Shown in pieces: positions 8,954 through 18,001 of a DNA stretch of 55,806 nt; positions within the stretch are counted from its first letter, which is position 1, and the number at the start of each line of letters is the position of its first letter. The notes under the pieces are model-generated. The model was given only the letters and a program-made list of their open reading frames with translations, did no database searches and had not been told where the DNA came from. The stretch covers positions 1-55,806 of the forward strand of contig JAGCSE010000115.1 of NCBI GenBank assembly GCA_017964325.1. The letters are read 5' to 3'. Origin of the DNA: Victivallales bacterium. GTDB lineage: Bacteria; Verrucomicrobiota; Lentisphaeria; Oligosphaerales; Oligosphaeraceae. Position numbers and translations under genes: made by a program.

Positions 8954-8983
8954 ATATGCAGAAAAAAAATTTGATCTGCATAT
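8954..8983. promoter_or_regulatory. Palindromic candidate operator upstream of the Fic gene
   Basis: A perfect 9-base inverted repeat, atatgcaga and tctgcatat, separated by 12 AT-rich bases, 36 bases before the Fic start codon. A third half-like copy (tgtgcagataatatg) sits at about 9000-9014. Size and position fit a repressor site, possibly for the Fic protein's own winged helix; that link is inference. Confidence 0.5.
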
Positions 8984-9293
8984 TTTACAGGATAAAAATG
9001 TGCAGATAATATGAGGTGTGTGGAGATATGCCATGCCGTTGGTGCGTCAGTCGCACAGGAGTGTGCTCCTCCTTATTGCCATTTTTGGGGGCTTTATGCT
9101 TTGGGCTTAAGATTTTTAGCCGTAACTCCCCAGTATTTACCGCCCACCATTTTTATCTCCGTCCCAGGCTGGCGGTGCCTGAGGATGCTTATCGGAATGC
9201 ATGCCATCTGATGTTTTTCCTATGCCATATGATTATTAACCATTGGTTAATAAATATAACGGCTATTTAAAAGAATGTAAATGCGCACGGCAT
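8984..9293. other. Intergenic region without a convincing gene
   Basis: About 310 bases. The stretch from roughly 9015 to 9200 is richer in GC than its flanks and contains a perfect palindrome-like aggagtgtgctcct at 9057-9070. A degenerate heptamer array in minus-strand orientation lies at 9089-9110. Short open frames here match no family I know. It may be decayed coding DNA or a dispersed repeat. Confidence 0.4.
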
Positions 9294-9324
9294 AAAAAAA
9301 TCCACGCTTGAAATGGCGTGGATT
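9294..9324 (-). terminator. Rho-independent terminator of the tat operon
   Basis: On the minus strand, AATCCACGC and GCGTGGATT form a 9-base stem with a short loop, followed directly by a run of seven T. It lies 74 bases beyond the tatC stop and closes the minus-strand run that begins near 16.9 kb. Confidence 0.85.
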
Positions 9325-9397
9325 GTCACTATTGTAATGGTGTTGGGGACTGGTGGTTATTCACCAATTTGGGGGAATTACGGTTAATCATTAATCA

Positions 9398-10468
9398 TTA
9401 TTTCCGCATTGGTGGTTTGCGGCGGAAATGGCGGGCAGGCGTTAAATTGCGGATGCGGACCTGCTTTTCGGCGGGGGATTGATCAACGGAGGATTGTTGA
9501 TAGGCGTAGATATCTTCGGGGGAGCCGCTGTACTGCTCGTCGTCCATATATTCATCGTAGGATGGAGCGTCTCCTGCGGGATCTTCATAGACTGGATTCG
9601 GGATGACGGCTGGTGCTGTCGTCGCCGCGACAGCCTCTTCAGGAGCAGGCTGTGACGGTTCATCCTGCAATTGCGGAACCGTCAGGGAACTGCCGGTTTC
9701 CGCAGTTTCATCCTGTTGATGTTCCGTTTCTTCGGCTTCCTCCTTTGCTTTTTTCTTACGCAACGCGGTCCGTGCGAAGAGGAGGCTGATTTCAAAAAGG
9801 AGCCATGACGGCACGGCCATCGCAATCTGGGAGATGATGTCCGGCGGCGTCATGAGGGCCGAGACGATGAAAATGATCACGATGAAATAGGGGCGTGACT
9901 TACGAATCGTATCCAACGAGACAAGGCCGGATAATGCCAAAAAGAAGATGACGATCGGCAGCTGGAACATGACGCCGAAGCCCAGCATGAGCATGACGGC
10001 GAGATAGACGACTTCGTCAACGCGGAGTTGCGGCTTGATGTTTTCCGTCTGCATGCCATAGGAGAACCGCATGATTGCCGGAAAAATGAACAGTAATGCG
10101 AATGCGATGCCGAAGATGAAAAGGAAGCAGCTGAAGCCGGATACGCGGGAGATGGCGACTCGCTCATGCTTAAACAGCGCAGGTGCAACAAATTTCCAAA
10201 TTTGATAGGCGATGACCGGCGAGGCGAACAACAGGGCGAAAACGAGCCCCATGGAAAGCTGTGTGAAGAACCAGTCCATTGGAGCCGTGTAGATCAGCTC
10301 CGTGTCCGGGGGACAGCCGTATTGCTGCAATCGTTCAATGGCGGGCTTGGCCAGATAGAAGCCAGGCACGTACATGGCCACCGTGACGTAGAGCATGACG
10401 AAAATGCGTTTTCGCAGCTCTTCGAGGTGGTCGATTATGGAGAGTTTGGGATCGTCAGCGTCATCCAC
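9398..10468 (-). CDS. tatC: Sec-independent protein translocase TatC with long C-terminal tail
   Basis: The twin-arginine translocase receptor subunit, which binds RR signal peptides and exports folded proteins with TatA. The signature SIIDHLEELRKRI (residues 10-22) and six hydrophobic segments between about 23 and 234 are visible, with SPVIAYQIWKFVAPAL and ALMTPPDIISQIAMAVP in the expected places. The core ends near residue 237. Residues 238-356 are an unusual low-complexity tail rich in Glu, Gln, Pro and Ala, ending in a basic HFRRKPPMRK. Typical TatC is about 250 residues, so the tail is a lineage-specific addition, probably cytoplasmic. tatA lies 12 bases upstream and a strong terminator follows. 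Confidence 0.95.
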   Translation of the reverse strand: MDDADDPKLSIIDHLEELRKRIFVMLYVTVAMYVPGFYLAKPAIERLQQYGCPPDTELIYTAPMDWFFTQLSMGLVFALLFASPVIAYQIWKFVAPALFKHERVAISRVSGFSCFLFIFGIAFALLFIFPAIMRFSYGMQTENIKPQLRVDEVVYLAVMLMLGFGVMFQLPIVIFFLALSGLVSLDTIRKSRPYFIVIIFIVSALMTPPDIISQIAMAVPSWLLFEISLLFARTALRKKKAKEEAEETEHQQDETAETGSSLTVPQLQDEPSQPAPEEAVAATTAPAVIPNPVYEDPAGDAPSYDEYMDDEQYSGSPEDIYAYQQSSVDQSPAEKQVRIRNLTPARHFRRKPPMRK

Positions 10469-10480
10469 GTCAAGTCACCG

Positions 10481-10726
10481 TCAAGCCTGGGGCTGGTTGT
10501 TGTCGTTCTGCTGTTGCGGCTGTGCAGGCTGCCGCTGTTGCGGAGGTTGCTGATAGGTCGGCTGCGACGGCGTCTCAGTGTAGCTGGTCAGTTCGTCCTT
10601 CGCCTTTTTAAATTCATTGGTTGCCTTTCCGAGAGAGCGTGCGATTTCGGGGAGTCGTTTTGCGCCGAAGAGGAGCAGGATGATGAGAAAAATAATGAGC
10701 CATTCGCCCATGCCCATGCCAAACAT
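10481..10726 (-). CDS. tatA: Sec-independent protein translocase TatA/TatE-type subunit
   Basis: An 81-residue pore-forming Tat subunit. It shows a short N-terminal membrane helix (residues 6-21), the FG hinge, and the amphipathic helix AKRLPEIARSLGKATNEFKKA, followed by a Gln/Pro-rich tail. An AGGAGA Shine-Dalgarno sequence precedes ATG by about 6 bases. There is no second Tat A/B-type gene here, so it may be a bifunctional TatA, or TatB may be encoded elsewhere. Confidence 0.95.
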   Translation of the reverse strand: MFGMGMGEWLIIFLIILLLFGAKRLPEIARSLGKATNEFKKAKDELTSYTETPSQPTYQQPPQQRQPAQPQQQNDNNQPQA

Positions 10727-10778
10727 GTTTGTTCTCCTGTTGTTTTAGTGTGTTTATGTGTGGATAAGTGATTGAATG

Positions 10779-11405
10779 TCAATTTGTTTTAAAGGATTCC
10801 AGATGTGCCGTGTCGTTCCAGACGTTGAGCCGCCATTTGCCGTTTAGCAACGTGAACTTGGTGATTGCCGTGTTGTCCACGGGGCCCGTTGGCGTCGGCA
10901 GGCCTGGGAGCTTCAGCTCCGGATCGCAGACGACGGCCATAACGGCCTTGATGAATCCGCCGTGGGAGACGGCGAGCACGGCGTCGTCGTTCGCATGGCG
11001 CGCGGCCATGTCGTCGATGAACGATTTGGCGCGTTCGCGCATTTGGTTCCATGATTCGCCGCCGGGCGGGGCGAATGATGGATCGTATGATTCGTATCGG
11101 CTGATCAGTTCTGGAAATTCCTTTTTGATTTCCATGTAGTTGAGGCCTTGCCACCGGCCGAATGCTCGTTCGCGCAACCGTTTGTCCAAAATGAAATCGT
11201 CAATTGGATGGATTGTTCCAGCTGTATCCATCGCACGGTCCAGATCGCTGGTATAAAAGGCGTTGAAAGCCGTATGTTCCAGGCGTTTGGCGAGCAGACG
11301 GGCCTGATGTTTGCCAAGGTCCGTCAACTGGGAGTTTGATTGGCCTTGGATTCGTCTGATGATGTTGTAGTCCGTCTGTCCGTGTCTGACGATGGTGAGT
11401 ATCAT
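10779..11405 (-). CDS. Histidine phosphatase (phosphoglycerate mutase-like) family protein
   Basis: A 208-residue member of the branch 1 histidine phosphatase superfamily. The phospho-accepting His is in VRHGQTDYN (residues 6-14), followed by RIQGQSNSQLTDLGKHQA, then ERAFGRWQG and the second catalytic His in AVSHGGFIKA. The exact substrate (alpha-ribazole phosphate, phosphoglycerate, other phosphoesters) cannot be assigned from these motifs, and no cobalamin genes are adjacent. It sits 52 bases upstream of tatA in the same transcription direction and is probably co-transcribed. Confidence 0.88.
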   Translation of the reverse strand: MILTIVRHGQTDYNIIRRIQGQSNSQLTDLGKHQARLLAKRLEHTAFNAFYTSDLDRAMDTAGTIHPIDDFILDKRLRERAFGRWQGLNYMEIKKEFPELISRYESYDPSFAPPGGESWNQMRERAKSFIDDMAARHANDDAVLAVSHGGFIKAVMAVVCDPELKLPGLPTPTGPVDNTAITKFTLLNGKWRLNVWNDTAHLESFKTN

Positions 11406-11480
11406 AATGGAAAGATAATGCGGGAAAATGGAATATCAAGCGGGAAGGTGAAAAGCATGACGGAAGGGAGGGGGGCGGCA

Positions 11481-12458
11481 TCATGGCTTTTCGGCGAGTG
11501 GTGTCAGAAAATCCAGAGCTCGTTGCGCGGGCCACCAGAGCTTGTCGCGTCCTGGCGTGATGAAACCGCAATGGCCGCCTGAATCCGGAATCTCCAGAAA
11601 CAGCTTGTCGCTCTTCTTTGCGAATTCGACGGGATAGCAGTCTCCGCCAAGGAAGGGGTCGTTTTTCGGGTTGACCATGAGGAGGGGGAGCTTTAGCTTT
11701 TCGAGATAACGGCTGGCGGAGGCCGTCGTGTAGTAGTCGTCTGCGTCCTTGAAACCGACGAGCGGCGCCGTGAATCGGTTGTCATAGTCATGGAAGGTCT
11801 TGATTCCATCGATGTTCGACAAATCGACTTTGTCCGGAAACTGTTCATGCTTGGCGCGTGCCAAGGCAATCAGTTTTTTCAAGAAATGCTTGGTATAGAT
11901 TCTGTTGAAGGGGTTGTCGAGAGAAATCGTGCATCCGTGCAAATCTATTGCGGCGCAGAATACGGCGCCGCCGATGACCTGCGGCGGCACACGCTCCGCT
12001 TCACGGCTCAGATAGAGGGTGGCGATATTGCCGCCCATGCTGTAGCCGGAGAGGGCGATTTTGCGATAATGTCCTTTGTCGATGGCGTGGTTGACGAGCC
12101 AACCGAGTTCGTCCGTTGAGTTGTTCGTCGTGAATTTCAACTGCTTGTTCTGCTCTTTGGAGGTGCCGCGGTAGTTCCATGCCATGCAGTCCCAACCATT
12201 TGCGTTAAAAGCCTTTACGAGCGAGAGGACATAATGGCGGTGGGTATGGCCGCAGAGGCCGTGATTGATGATGAGGAGTCTGTCCGAGCCGACTTTGGAC
12301 CAGTCTAGCTGGATGACGTCGTCATCGGGTGTGTTGAAGGGTTCGCGTTCGTAAGCTATGTCGTCTTCATGGCGCATATAGCTTGGGAGGATCGTCTGGA
12401 TATGCGCGTTGCCGAGCAGGAACGGCGCATGGTAGGATGACTTTTCTATGAGAGGCAT
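11481..12458 (-). CDS. Alpha/beta hydrolase, YheT/EMB8 family
   Basis: A 325-residue serine hydrolase. The YheT/EMB8 hallmark GNAHIQTILPSYMR is at residues 17-30. The oxyanion region is INHGLCGHTHRHY, the nucleophile elbow GYSMGGN, the acid is in NPKNDPFLGG, and the catalytic His is in DSGGHCGF. Family members are poorly characterised carboxylesterases. There is no signal peptide, so it is cytoplasmic. It follows the large transglutaminase-like gene by 24 bases and lies in the same minus-strand run. Confidence 0.9.
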   Translation of the reverse strand: MPLIEKSSYHAPFLLGNAHIQTILPSYMRHEDDIAYEREPFNTPDDDVIQLDWSKVGSDRLLIINHGLCGHTHRHYVLSLVKAFNANGWDCMAWNYRGTSKEQNKQLKFTTNNSTDELGWLVNHAIDKGHYRKIALSGYSMGGNIATLYLSREAERVPPQVIGGAVFCAAIDLHGCTISLDNPFNRIYTKHFLKKLIALARAKHEQFPDKVDLSNIDGIKTFHDYDNRFTAPLVGFKDADDYYTTASASRYLEKLKLPLLMVNPKNDPFLGGDCYPVEFAKKSDKLFLEIPDSGGHCGFITPGRDKLWWPAQRALDFLTPLAEKP

Positions 12459-12482
12459 GGGAACAATGGGAGGCGAGCGGAC

Positions 12483-15400
12483 TTATTTTTTCAAAAGGAC
12501 GGTTGACATGGCGGCGTGGAGGAGCGTCTGGTTGAGCTCTCTGAGCCGCTGGTACTGTTCTTTTGAAATGACATCCGGCTTGAGATTGACGTGGTAGCTG
12601 AATTTGAGTGATTTGTCCGGATTGACGGACATTCTGAAGACCATTCCGCCCTTGCCTGAAGGCTGTGTCCAGTTGACGTCCTTCGGCGTGAGCACGACAT
12701 TGCGGTATGACGGCGGGAGGATGACGTTGATGCTGAAATGCTTTTCCGTGTAACCGCTCCAGAAGAGCGGATTCTTCCGTTCGTCCGTCGTGGTGCCGAG
12801 CGTGCCACTGAAGGATTCGCAGGGGAGGTTGAAATAGTAGTAGTCGTTGTCGATGACGGCGAAATCCTTGATCTTGCAAGTGAAGGTACGTTTGCCAGGA
12901 TAGATGTCGAAATCGGTCACGAAATCTCCTTCAAGCGTAGCGGACTGGGAGATATCCGCGACAGTCTCCTGGATATGGCGGCGACGGTCTTCGGGGGTGA
13001 TTTCCGTATAGAATTTCTTGACGCTAGTGAAGGGTTCCGCGTGGAATTCAGCGGTTTGGGTGTAGATGGCGGAGCCGTCGTCCTGCAATTGGATGGTGAT
13101 GTCCGTTCTGGATTTGTTTGCGAACTGCGTATCTGGCGTGATGATGAACGGGCGGCCGTCCATCTGCATGGCGTGGAACTTGTCGAAGGACGTGGTTCCG
13201 AGTTCGGCATACTGGTTTTGGTCATTGAGCCAGATAGTCTTGTCGTCGATTTTCAATCTAAGCAGTAGGACGGAGAAGAGCCTGGGCGTGGGATGGTCGA
13301 TGGCGTTTTGGAAAATCTGCGGATGGAGAGGGCCGCCTGCGAGGATGAATTCGGCATTGAAGCCGAGTTCCTTGAGGAGTGCGCTGAGGAGGATGGCCTT
13401 ATCCGCATCATGGCCGTAACCCTGTGTGATGGTGACATCTGGGGTGGAGAGGCAGTCGAGCGGGAGGTTGAGGAAATTTGGGCCGGCGGTCCTGATGGAC
13501 TGTGCGACATAGTCGCGTGCGCCTTTCACGAGGTTGTCAGGCGATTTTGTGCGGATTTGATCCGCGACTTTTTTGAGCACAGGGCTGGTGACGGTCTTGG
13601 CGGCGAGTGCCTTGGAGATTTTGTCCATGTAGGGGACCCAACTGCCGGTCGATGTCTGAATGGAGGGGAGGTAGGCGCGGGCTGGGGGGAGGCCGCTTTC
13701 CTTGGCGATCATCTCCTGGTTGACGGCTGTCCAAGTCCAGATTGTGCTGTCGTTTTCCTTCTTGACGCTTTCCGTGATATTGTTGTTGTGCGCGTCTTTG
13801 TCAGACGCGAGGAAGCCGTTTTGGTAAACGGCGGTCTGCAGGTTGATGTGGTTTGGCGCGGAGATGGTGACCTGCCGTTTGGCGATGGGGTTGCTCCCGC
13901 GGAAACTCGTGCTGAAGGAGAAGAAGGGCTGATTCTTATAAGTTGTTGTTATCTGGTATTCAATGGTGCTTCCGATTTCCACTGCGGGCAGTGAGGCGAC
14001 GAGTGTCTTGCCGGCGGGATAGCGTGGAGCGGAGGCGACCCAACTTTCATCCATGGTGTTTTTTTCCTGTTCGGAGATTTCCTTTACGACGGGCTTCTGG
14101 TCTTTTTCCTTTGCGGGTGTCGTGACACGTGCGTAATTGAGTTCGACGGTTTCCCACACGGGATTGTAGGAGATTTTCAGCTCCGCATTGCTTTTCTTGC
14201 CGTTGTAGGTAAGAATCTTCTTGGTGACGGTTTCCGTCAGGGTCCAGTTGTGTTCGTCTGAAAGTTTGATATTAATGTCATGGTTAATGAACTCGATGTC
14301 GGCTTCGTCTGAATGGCTGGCGGTGGTTGTCTGCGTGGCGCAGTTGAAAATGGCCATTTTGCGGTCGTTGACTTCGATGGCCTTCAGGTAGCCTTTCAAT
14401 TGGGTGTACTGTTCGGGGGTGAACTGGACGGCGTCGATGGCGAAGAACTTGTCCAGCTTGAGGATTCTGTCCTGCGGATTGAAGGTGAGTTTCTTGGTCC
14501 AGAAGAAGGGGGCCTGGTTGATGTCATTAAAGGATGGCAGCGCGGCGGGGAGGCCCCATTCGGGGGCGACTTTGATGGAGAAATGCTCTTCGACGCCGCA
14601 GGCTATGTTGGTTTTCAAGGGGTACTTGCGCTTTTCAAGACCCGTGGCGCTGAGGATGAAATTGATGATGCCGACGGAGTAGCCGAACTGCGGGATTTCG
14701 AGCATGGCGTTGTCGCCGCTGTGGACAAAAAGGTTGGCGGGCGTGTTGATAGTGAGCGTGGCCTGGAGGGGCTGTTCGGTGTCCATCATGTCCTTCGGGG
14801 AGATTTCAAACGTCTTGAGAACGGCGCCTGGAGCGACATATTTGACGATGCGTTCGAAGAACTGGCGCTGCTGCTGGGGGGTGTAGGTGGAGAAGGCACC
14901 GCGGTATGAATTGTCGTTGATGCCGTCAAAGGAGATTTTCGCGGTGGCTTCGAAGGAGCCGTCGCGTTTGATTTCGCCTGTGGCATCGATGACGAGCATA
15001 TTGTCCTTTGCGGGGGAGAAGGGGGTCGTGCGGAGCGTGTCGCCTTCGGGGCGGGCCACAAGGTAGCTCATGTTGTTCAGATAGGCAGGGAAGAGCTGCT
15101 TGGTGTTTTCGTCCGTCGAATCCATGAGAAGATAGGAGCCGTCGTCGTTGAGGATGGCTGTAACGGCATGATTGAAATAGGGTTGCGGGACTTCTGGGTC
15201 TTTCAGCGGCCCGGCGTTGATGAGCACGGGGAATGCCTGGAAGCCGGCGACGCGGAGCATGGAGACGAGCAGGGCGGCTTTGTCGCGGCAGACGCCGTGG
15301 CGATTTTCAAACGTCAATGTGACGTCATGGGGCTCGTAGCCGGGGGCGTCTTTTTCAATGGTGATGCCCATGTAGCGGATTTCCTGCGAGACGAAGCGGA

Positions 15401-16310
15401 AAATGGCGCGGAGCTTTTCGTCCTGCGTTTTTGCATCTTTCGTCAATTCAGCGACTTTTGCCTCCATGGCGGGGGAAGCCTTCAGATGGGGCAGGCAGAG
15501 GTTCCAATACCATTTCGAGACATCGTTCCATGTGGGGATGGTGGAAAGCAGAAGGCGTTGGACGACCGTGTACATGGCGGGCATTCTCGGCTCGGGGAAG
15601 GCTTGCGGGACGTTGGTGGCCGTCCATTTGTGGCTGATATGGTCGCCAAGGTCCTTTTCCGTGTAGGCGACGGTCTTTTCGACGCGGTCTTTAATGATGC
15701 GATGTTTCAGCGGAAGGGATTTAGGGGCGACGACTTCGATGACATAGCGGATGACGGGCTGCGTGGATTCGAAGGTATGGTAGTCGCTGAACGTGTTGGG
15801 AACGCGTGGCTTAATGGTTTCATGCCTGGTGACGAAGCGGAGAGTGTCTCCGACTTCCAAGTCGGGGATGGTCGTTGTAATGACTTTTTGATTGGGATCA
15901 TAGATATTGGAGGACATCTGTGAACGATCGACCATTACCTTTGTCTGCTTTTCGATATCAACTTTGACGACACGACCATCAGGCTTATAGATTTCCGCGA
16001 GAAGGACTTCTGCCTTTCCATAGCTTTCATTGAAATGGAGGGTGATGGTGCGGTTGCTGTTCTTGCCGGGCTCCGTGAGGATTTTGAACGCCTGGTCGTC
16101 GAATGTGACGGATTTGCCGTTTTCCTGGTAGGTGGTATGGAGATAGTCATCGACAAGCACGTCGTCCGCGTCAGGATATTTTTCGCGTGTGATGTCTTTT
16201 ACGGTTTCGAGAAGGGCCTTGATGTCGAGTGAAACGGGGATGTCCTCCGCATACGGGACGGTGATGAAGGCAAAGAAGAAAAGGAGAGATATGAAGGAGA
16301 TTTTACGCAT
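12483..16310 (-). CDS. Secreted protein with two DUF3857-transglutaminase-like modules, the second degenerate
   Basis: A 1275-residue exported protein (signal peptide about residues 1-21, ending PYAEDI). Module 1 has a DUF3857 beta domain (about 60-260) and a transglutaminase-like domain with an apparently intact Cys-His-Asp triad: Cys341 in GVCRDKAALL, His381 in YFNHAVTAI, Asp397 in LLMDSTDEN. Module 2 begins near residue 660 with a second DUF3857-like region. In its core the matching positions read GHDADKAILL (Cys to Asp), RLFSVLLL (no His) and IWLNDQNQ (Asp to Asn), so it is probably non-catalytic. Such proteins are envelope-associated in Bacteroidetes and PVC bacteria; the reaction is unproven. 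A signal-anchored coiled-coil gene lies directly upstream. Confidence 0.85.
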   Translation of the reverse strand: MRKISFISLLFFFAFITVPYAEDIPVSLDIKALLETVKDITREKYPDADDVLVDDYLHTTYQENGKSVTFDDQAFKILTEPGKNSNRTITLHFNESYGKAEVLLAEIYKPDGRVVKVDIEKQTKVMVDRSQMSSNIYDPNQKVITTTIPDLEVGDTLRFVTRHETIKPRVPNTFSDYHTFESTQPVIRYVIEVVAPKSLPLKHRIIKDRVEKTVAYTEKDLGDHISHKWTATNVPQAFPEPRMPAMYTVVQRLLLSTIPTWNDVSKWYWNLCLPHLKASPAMEAKVAELTKDAKTQDEKLRAIFRFVSQEIRYMGITIEKDAPGYEPHDVTLTFENRHGVCRDKAALLVSMLRVAGFQAFPVLINAGPLKDPEVPQPYFNHAVTAILNDDGSYLLMDSTDENTKQLFPAYLNNMSYLVARPEGDTLRTTPFSPAKDNMLVIDATGEIKRDGSFEATAKISFDGINDNSYRGAFSTYTPQQQRQFFERIVKYVAPGAVLKTFEISPKDMMDTEQPLQATLTINTPANLFVHSGDNAMLEIPQFGYSVGIINFILSATGLEKRKYPLKTNIACGVEEHFSIKVAPEWGLPAALPSFNDINQAPFFWTKKLTFNPQDRILKLDKFFAIDAVQFTPEQYTQLKGYLKAIEVNDRKMAIFNCATQTTTASHSDEADIEFINHDINIKLSDEHNWTLTETVTKKILTYNGKKSNAELKISYNPVWETVELNYARVTTPAKEKDQKPVVKEISEQEKNTMDESWVASAPRYPAGKTLVASLPAVEIGSTIEYQITTTYKNQPFFSFSTSFRGSNPIAKRQVTISAPNHINLQTAVYQNGFLASDKDAHNNNITESVKKENDSTIWTWTAVNQEMIAKESGLPPARAYLPSIQTSTGSWVPYMDKISKALAAKTVTSPVLKKVADQIRTKSPDNLVKGARDYVAQSIRTAGPNFLNLPLDCLSTPDVTITQGYGHDADKAILLSALLKELGFNAEFILAGGPLHPQIFQNAIDHPTPRLFSVLLLRLKIDDKTIWLNDQNQYAELGTTSFDKFHAMQMDGRPFIITPDTQFANKSRTDITIQLQDDGSAIYTQTAEFHAEPFTSVKKFYTEITPEDRRRHIQETVADISQSATLEGDFVTDFDIYPGKRTFTCKIKDFAVIDNDYYYFNLPCESFSGTLGTTTDERKNPLFWSGYTEKHFSINVILPPSYRNVVLTPKDVNWTQPSGKGGMVFRMSVNPDKSLKFSYHVNLKPDVISKEQYQRLRELNQTLLHAAMSTVLLKK

Positions 16311-16361
16311 GGTTGCCTGTTATCGTTTTGTATTGTGAACAGTTTCAGATGGTTGTGATGT

Positions 16362-16910
16362 TTATCTTGTTTTGGCCTGTGCCGCTTTCAGCTTGTTTAC
16401 CGCATCAAGATATTTTTTTGCGTTGGCGCGGGCGTTGGCGAAAAGGACTTCCCTTTCCGTTTTCATGTTTGCGATTTCCGCCTTGAGGTTTGCGATTTCC
16501 TGTTGGAGTTTTTTGAGTTCCTCAGGATTGACGGCATTCGAAGCCAACTGCCTTGAGACAGTCAGTTGATTCTGAAGTTCCGTGATGGTCTTGGCACTGG
16601 CTTCAAGTTGCCGCTGGAGTGTTTCGTTTCTTGTAGCGACATCCAGCAGTTTTTTGCTGGCCTTGTCCGTTTTCTCCTTTTCCTGTTTGAGTTCCGCGGA
16701 GAGGAGACCCTTTTCCGTCTTGCTTGCTTCCAACTCCTTCTGGCATTTGTCAAGCTCCTCTGCCTTAAGCTTTTCCTGTTCTTGGAGGGATTGAATCTGC
16801 TGTGTCATTTCCTCCGATTTCTTGTTGCCTGTTAAAGAGCTTGAAATGAGGACGATGGCGAGGATGACTGCCGCGAAGCAGAATATGGTGGCTTGAAGGC
16901 TTTTGAACAT
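16362..16910 (-). CDS. Membrane-anchored coiled-coil protein
   Basis: A 182-residue protein with one N-terminal membrane segment (about residues 7-25, TIFCFAAVILAIVLISS), then a nearly uninterrupted heptad-rich coiled coil (MTQQIQSLQEQEKLKAEE through NLKAEIANMKTEREV). No family is recognised. The likely topology is an anchored helix projecting into the periplasm. It is the first gene of the minus-strand run that continues through the transglutaminase-like protein to TatC, so a structural or scaffolding envelope role is possible. Confidence 0.75.
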   Translation of the reverse strand: MFKSLQATIFCFAAVILAIVLISSSLTGNKKSEEMTQQIQSLQEQEKLKAEELDKCQKELEASKTEKGLLSAELKQEKEKTDKASKKLLDVATRNETLQRQLEASAKTITELQNQLTVSRQLASNAVNPEELKKLQQEIANLKAEIANMKTEREVLFANARANAKKYLDAVNKLKAAQAKTR

Positions 16911-17169
16911 TATTGTTTTCTCCGTGTGTTGATGCGGTGGTTGATTTTTACTTATAACTATAAATTAATAAATATGGCACAAATTTGCAAAAGTTCCAAG
17001 AATCCCATGAAAAAAGCATCACAATTTCTCACTAAAATAAGTTTAAAAGTCATGGAAGAGTTCCATTGAACGATTATATTATATAGTGACAATATGGTAT
17101 TTATGTTGATAAAAGTGTGTTGCGTAGTTTGGCAGCAATGTTGTTGAAACAATATCCAAGGTTTTGAAA

Positions 17170-17991
17170 ATGAGAAAGATATTCGATGTCCATACGCATG
17201 TCTGGCCCGACAAGATCGCCAGCGCGGTATTGGTTCATTTGCAGGAGAAGTCCGCCCATCTGCCCGTTTATACGGACGGGACATACGGCGGGCTGAAGGC
17301 GAAGGCTGAGGCGGCTGGCTATACGGGCTGGATGAACCTGCCCGTCGTGACACATCCAGGCCAGGCCCATTCGCTGAACGAGAAGGTGGCGGCGCGGAAC
17401 CATTGGCCAACGTTGTCGATGGGCGGCGTGCATCCGAACGACGACGATGTCATCGGCGAGCTGCATCATGTTGTGGATTTGGGGCTTTATGGATTGAAAT
17501 TGCATCCCGAGTACCAAGAATTCAATCCGCTGGAAGAACGCATGGAGAAAATATGGTCGTTCTGCGAAGAACAGAAACTTCCCGTGCTGATTCACGCTGG
17601 AAACGACGTCGGCTTCCAGCCGCCGTATCATTCACATCCATCGGACTTTGCAGAAGTCGCCCGCCGTCATCCAGGCTTGATATTGATTTGCGCACATTTA
17701 GGCGGCTGGCTGAATTGGGGCGAGATGGAGCGCGATCTGGCGGGGCGGCCAGTATATATCGACACGTCGTTCAGCGCGATGTACATGAAAGACGAGCCAG
17801 GCAAATTTGAACGGCTCATACGGTTGCATGGCGTTGACCGCGTTGTGTTTGGGACGGATTCGCCATGGCAGGCCCTAACATCCGGCATCGCGGATATTGA
17901 CAGTCTGACACTCAGTGAGGAAGACAAAAACAAGATATTCTGGGAAAACGCAAACAAAATATTTGGGCTTTCCAAATTAATTGAGAATTAA
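17170..17991 (+). CDS. Amidohydrolase family 2 (TIM-barrel metal-dependent hydrolase)
   Basis: About 273 residues. The metal-binding motif FDVHTHVW is at the N-terminus. Further ligands lie in LKLHPEY, the HAGND region, CAHLGGW and FGTDSPW, the last giving the conserved Asp. This pattern fits the amidohydrolase_2 superfamily (decarboxylases, lactonases and related hydrolases); the substrate is not predictable. The start is ATG 17170; the TTG two codons earlier is less likely. AAGG lies upstream. It is isolated: the upstream gene diverges, and a VNTR starts 10 bases after its stop. Confidence 0.85.
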   Translation: MRKIFDVHTHVWPDKIASAVLVHLQEKSAHLPVYTDGTYGGLKAKAEAAGYTGWMNLPVVTHPGQAHSLNEKVAARNHWPTLSMGGVHPNDDDVIGELHHVVDLGLYGLKLHPEYQEFNPLEERMEKIWSFCEEQKLPVLIHAGNDVGFQPPYHSHPSDFAEVARRHPGLILICAHLGGWLNWGEMERDLAGRPVYIDTSFSAMYMKDEPGKFERLIRLHGVDRVVFGTDSPWQALTSGIADIDSLTLSEEDKNKIFWENANKIFGLSKLIEN

Positions 17992-18001
17992 GAAAATAAA
18001 T

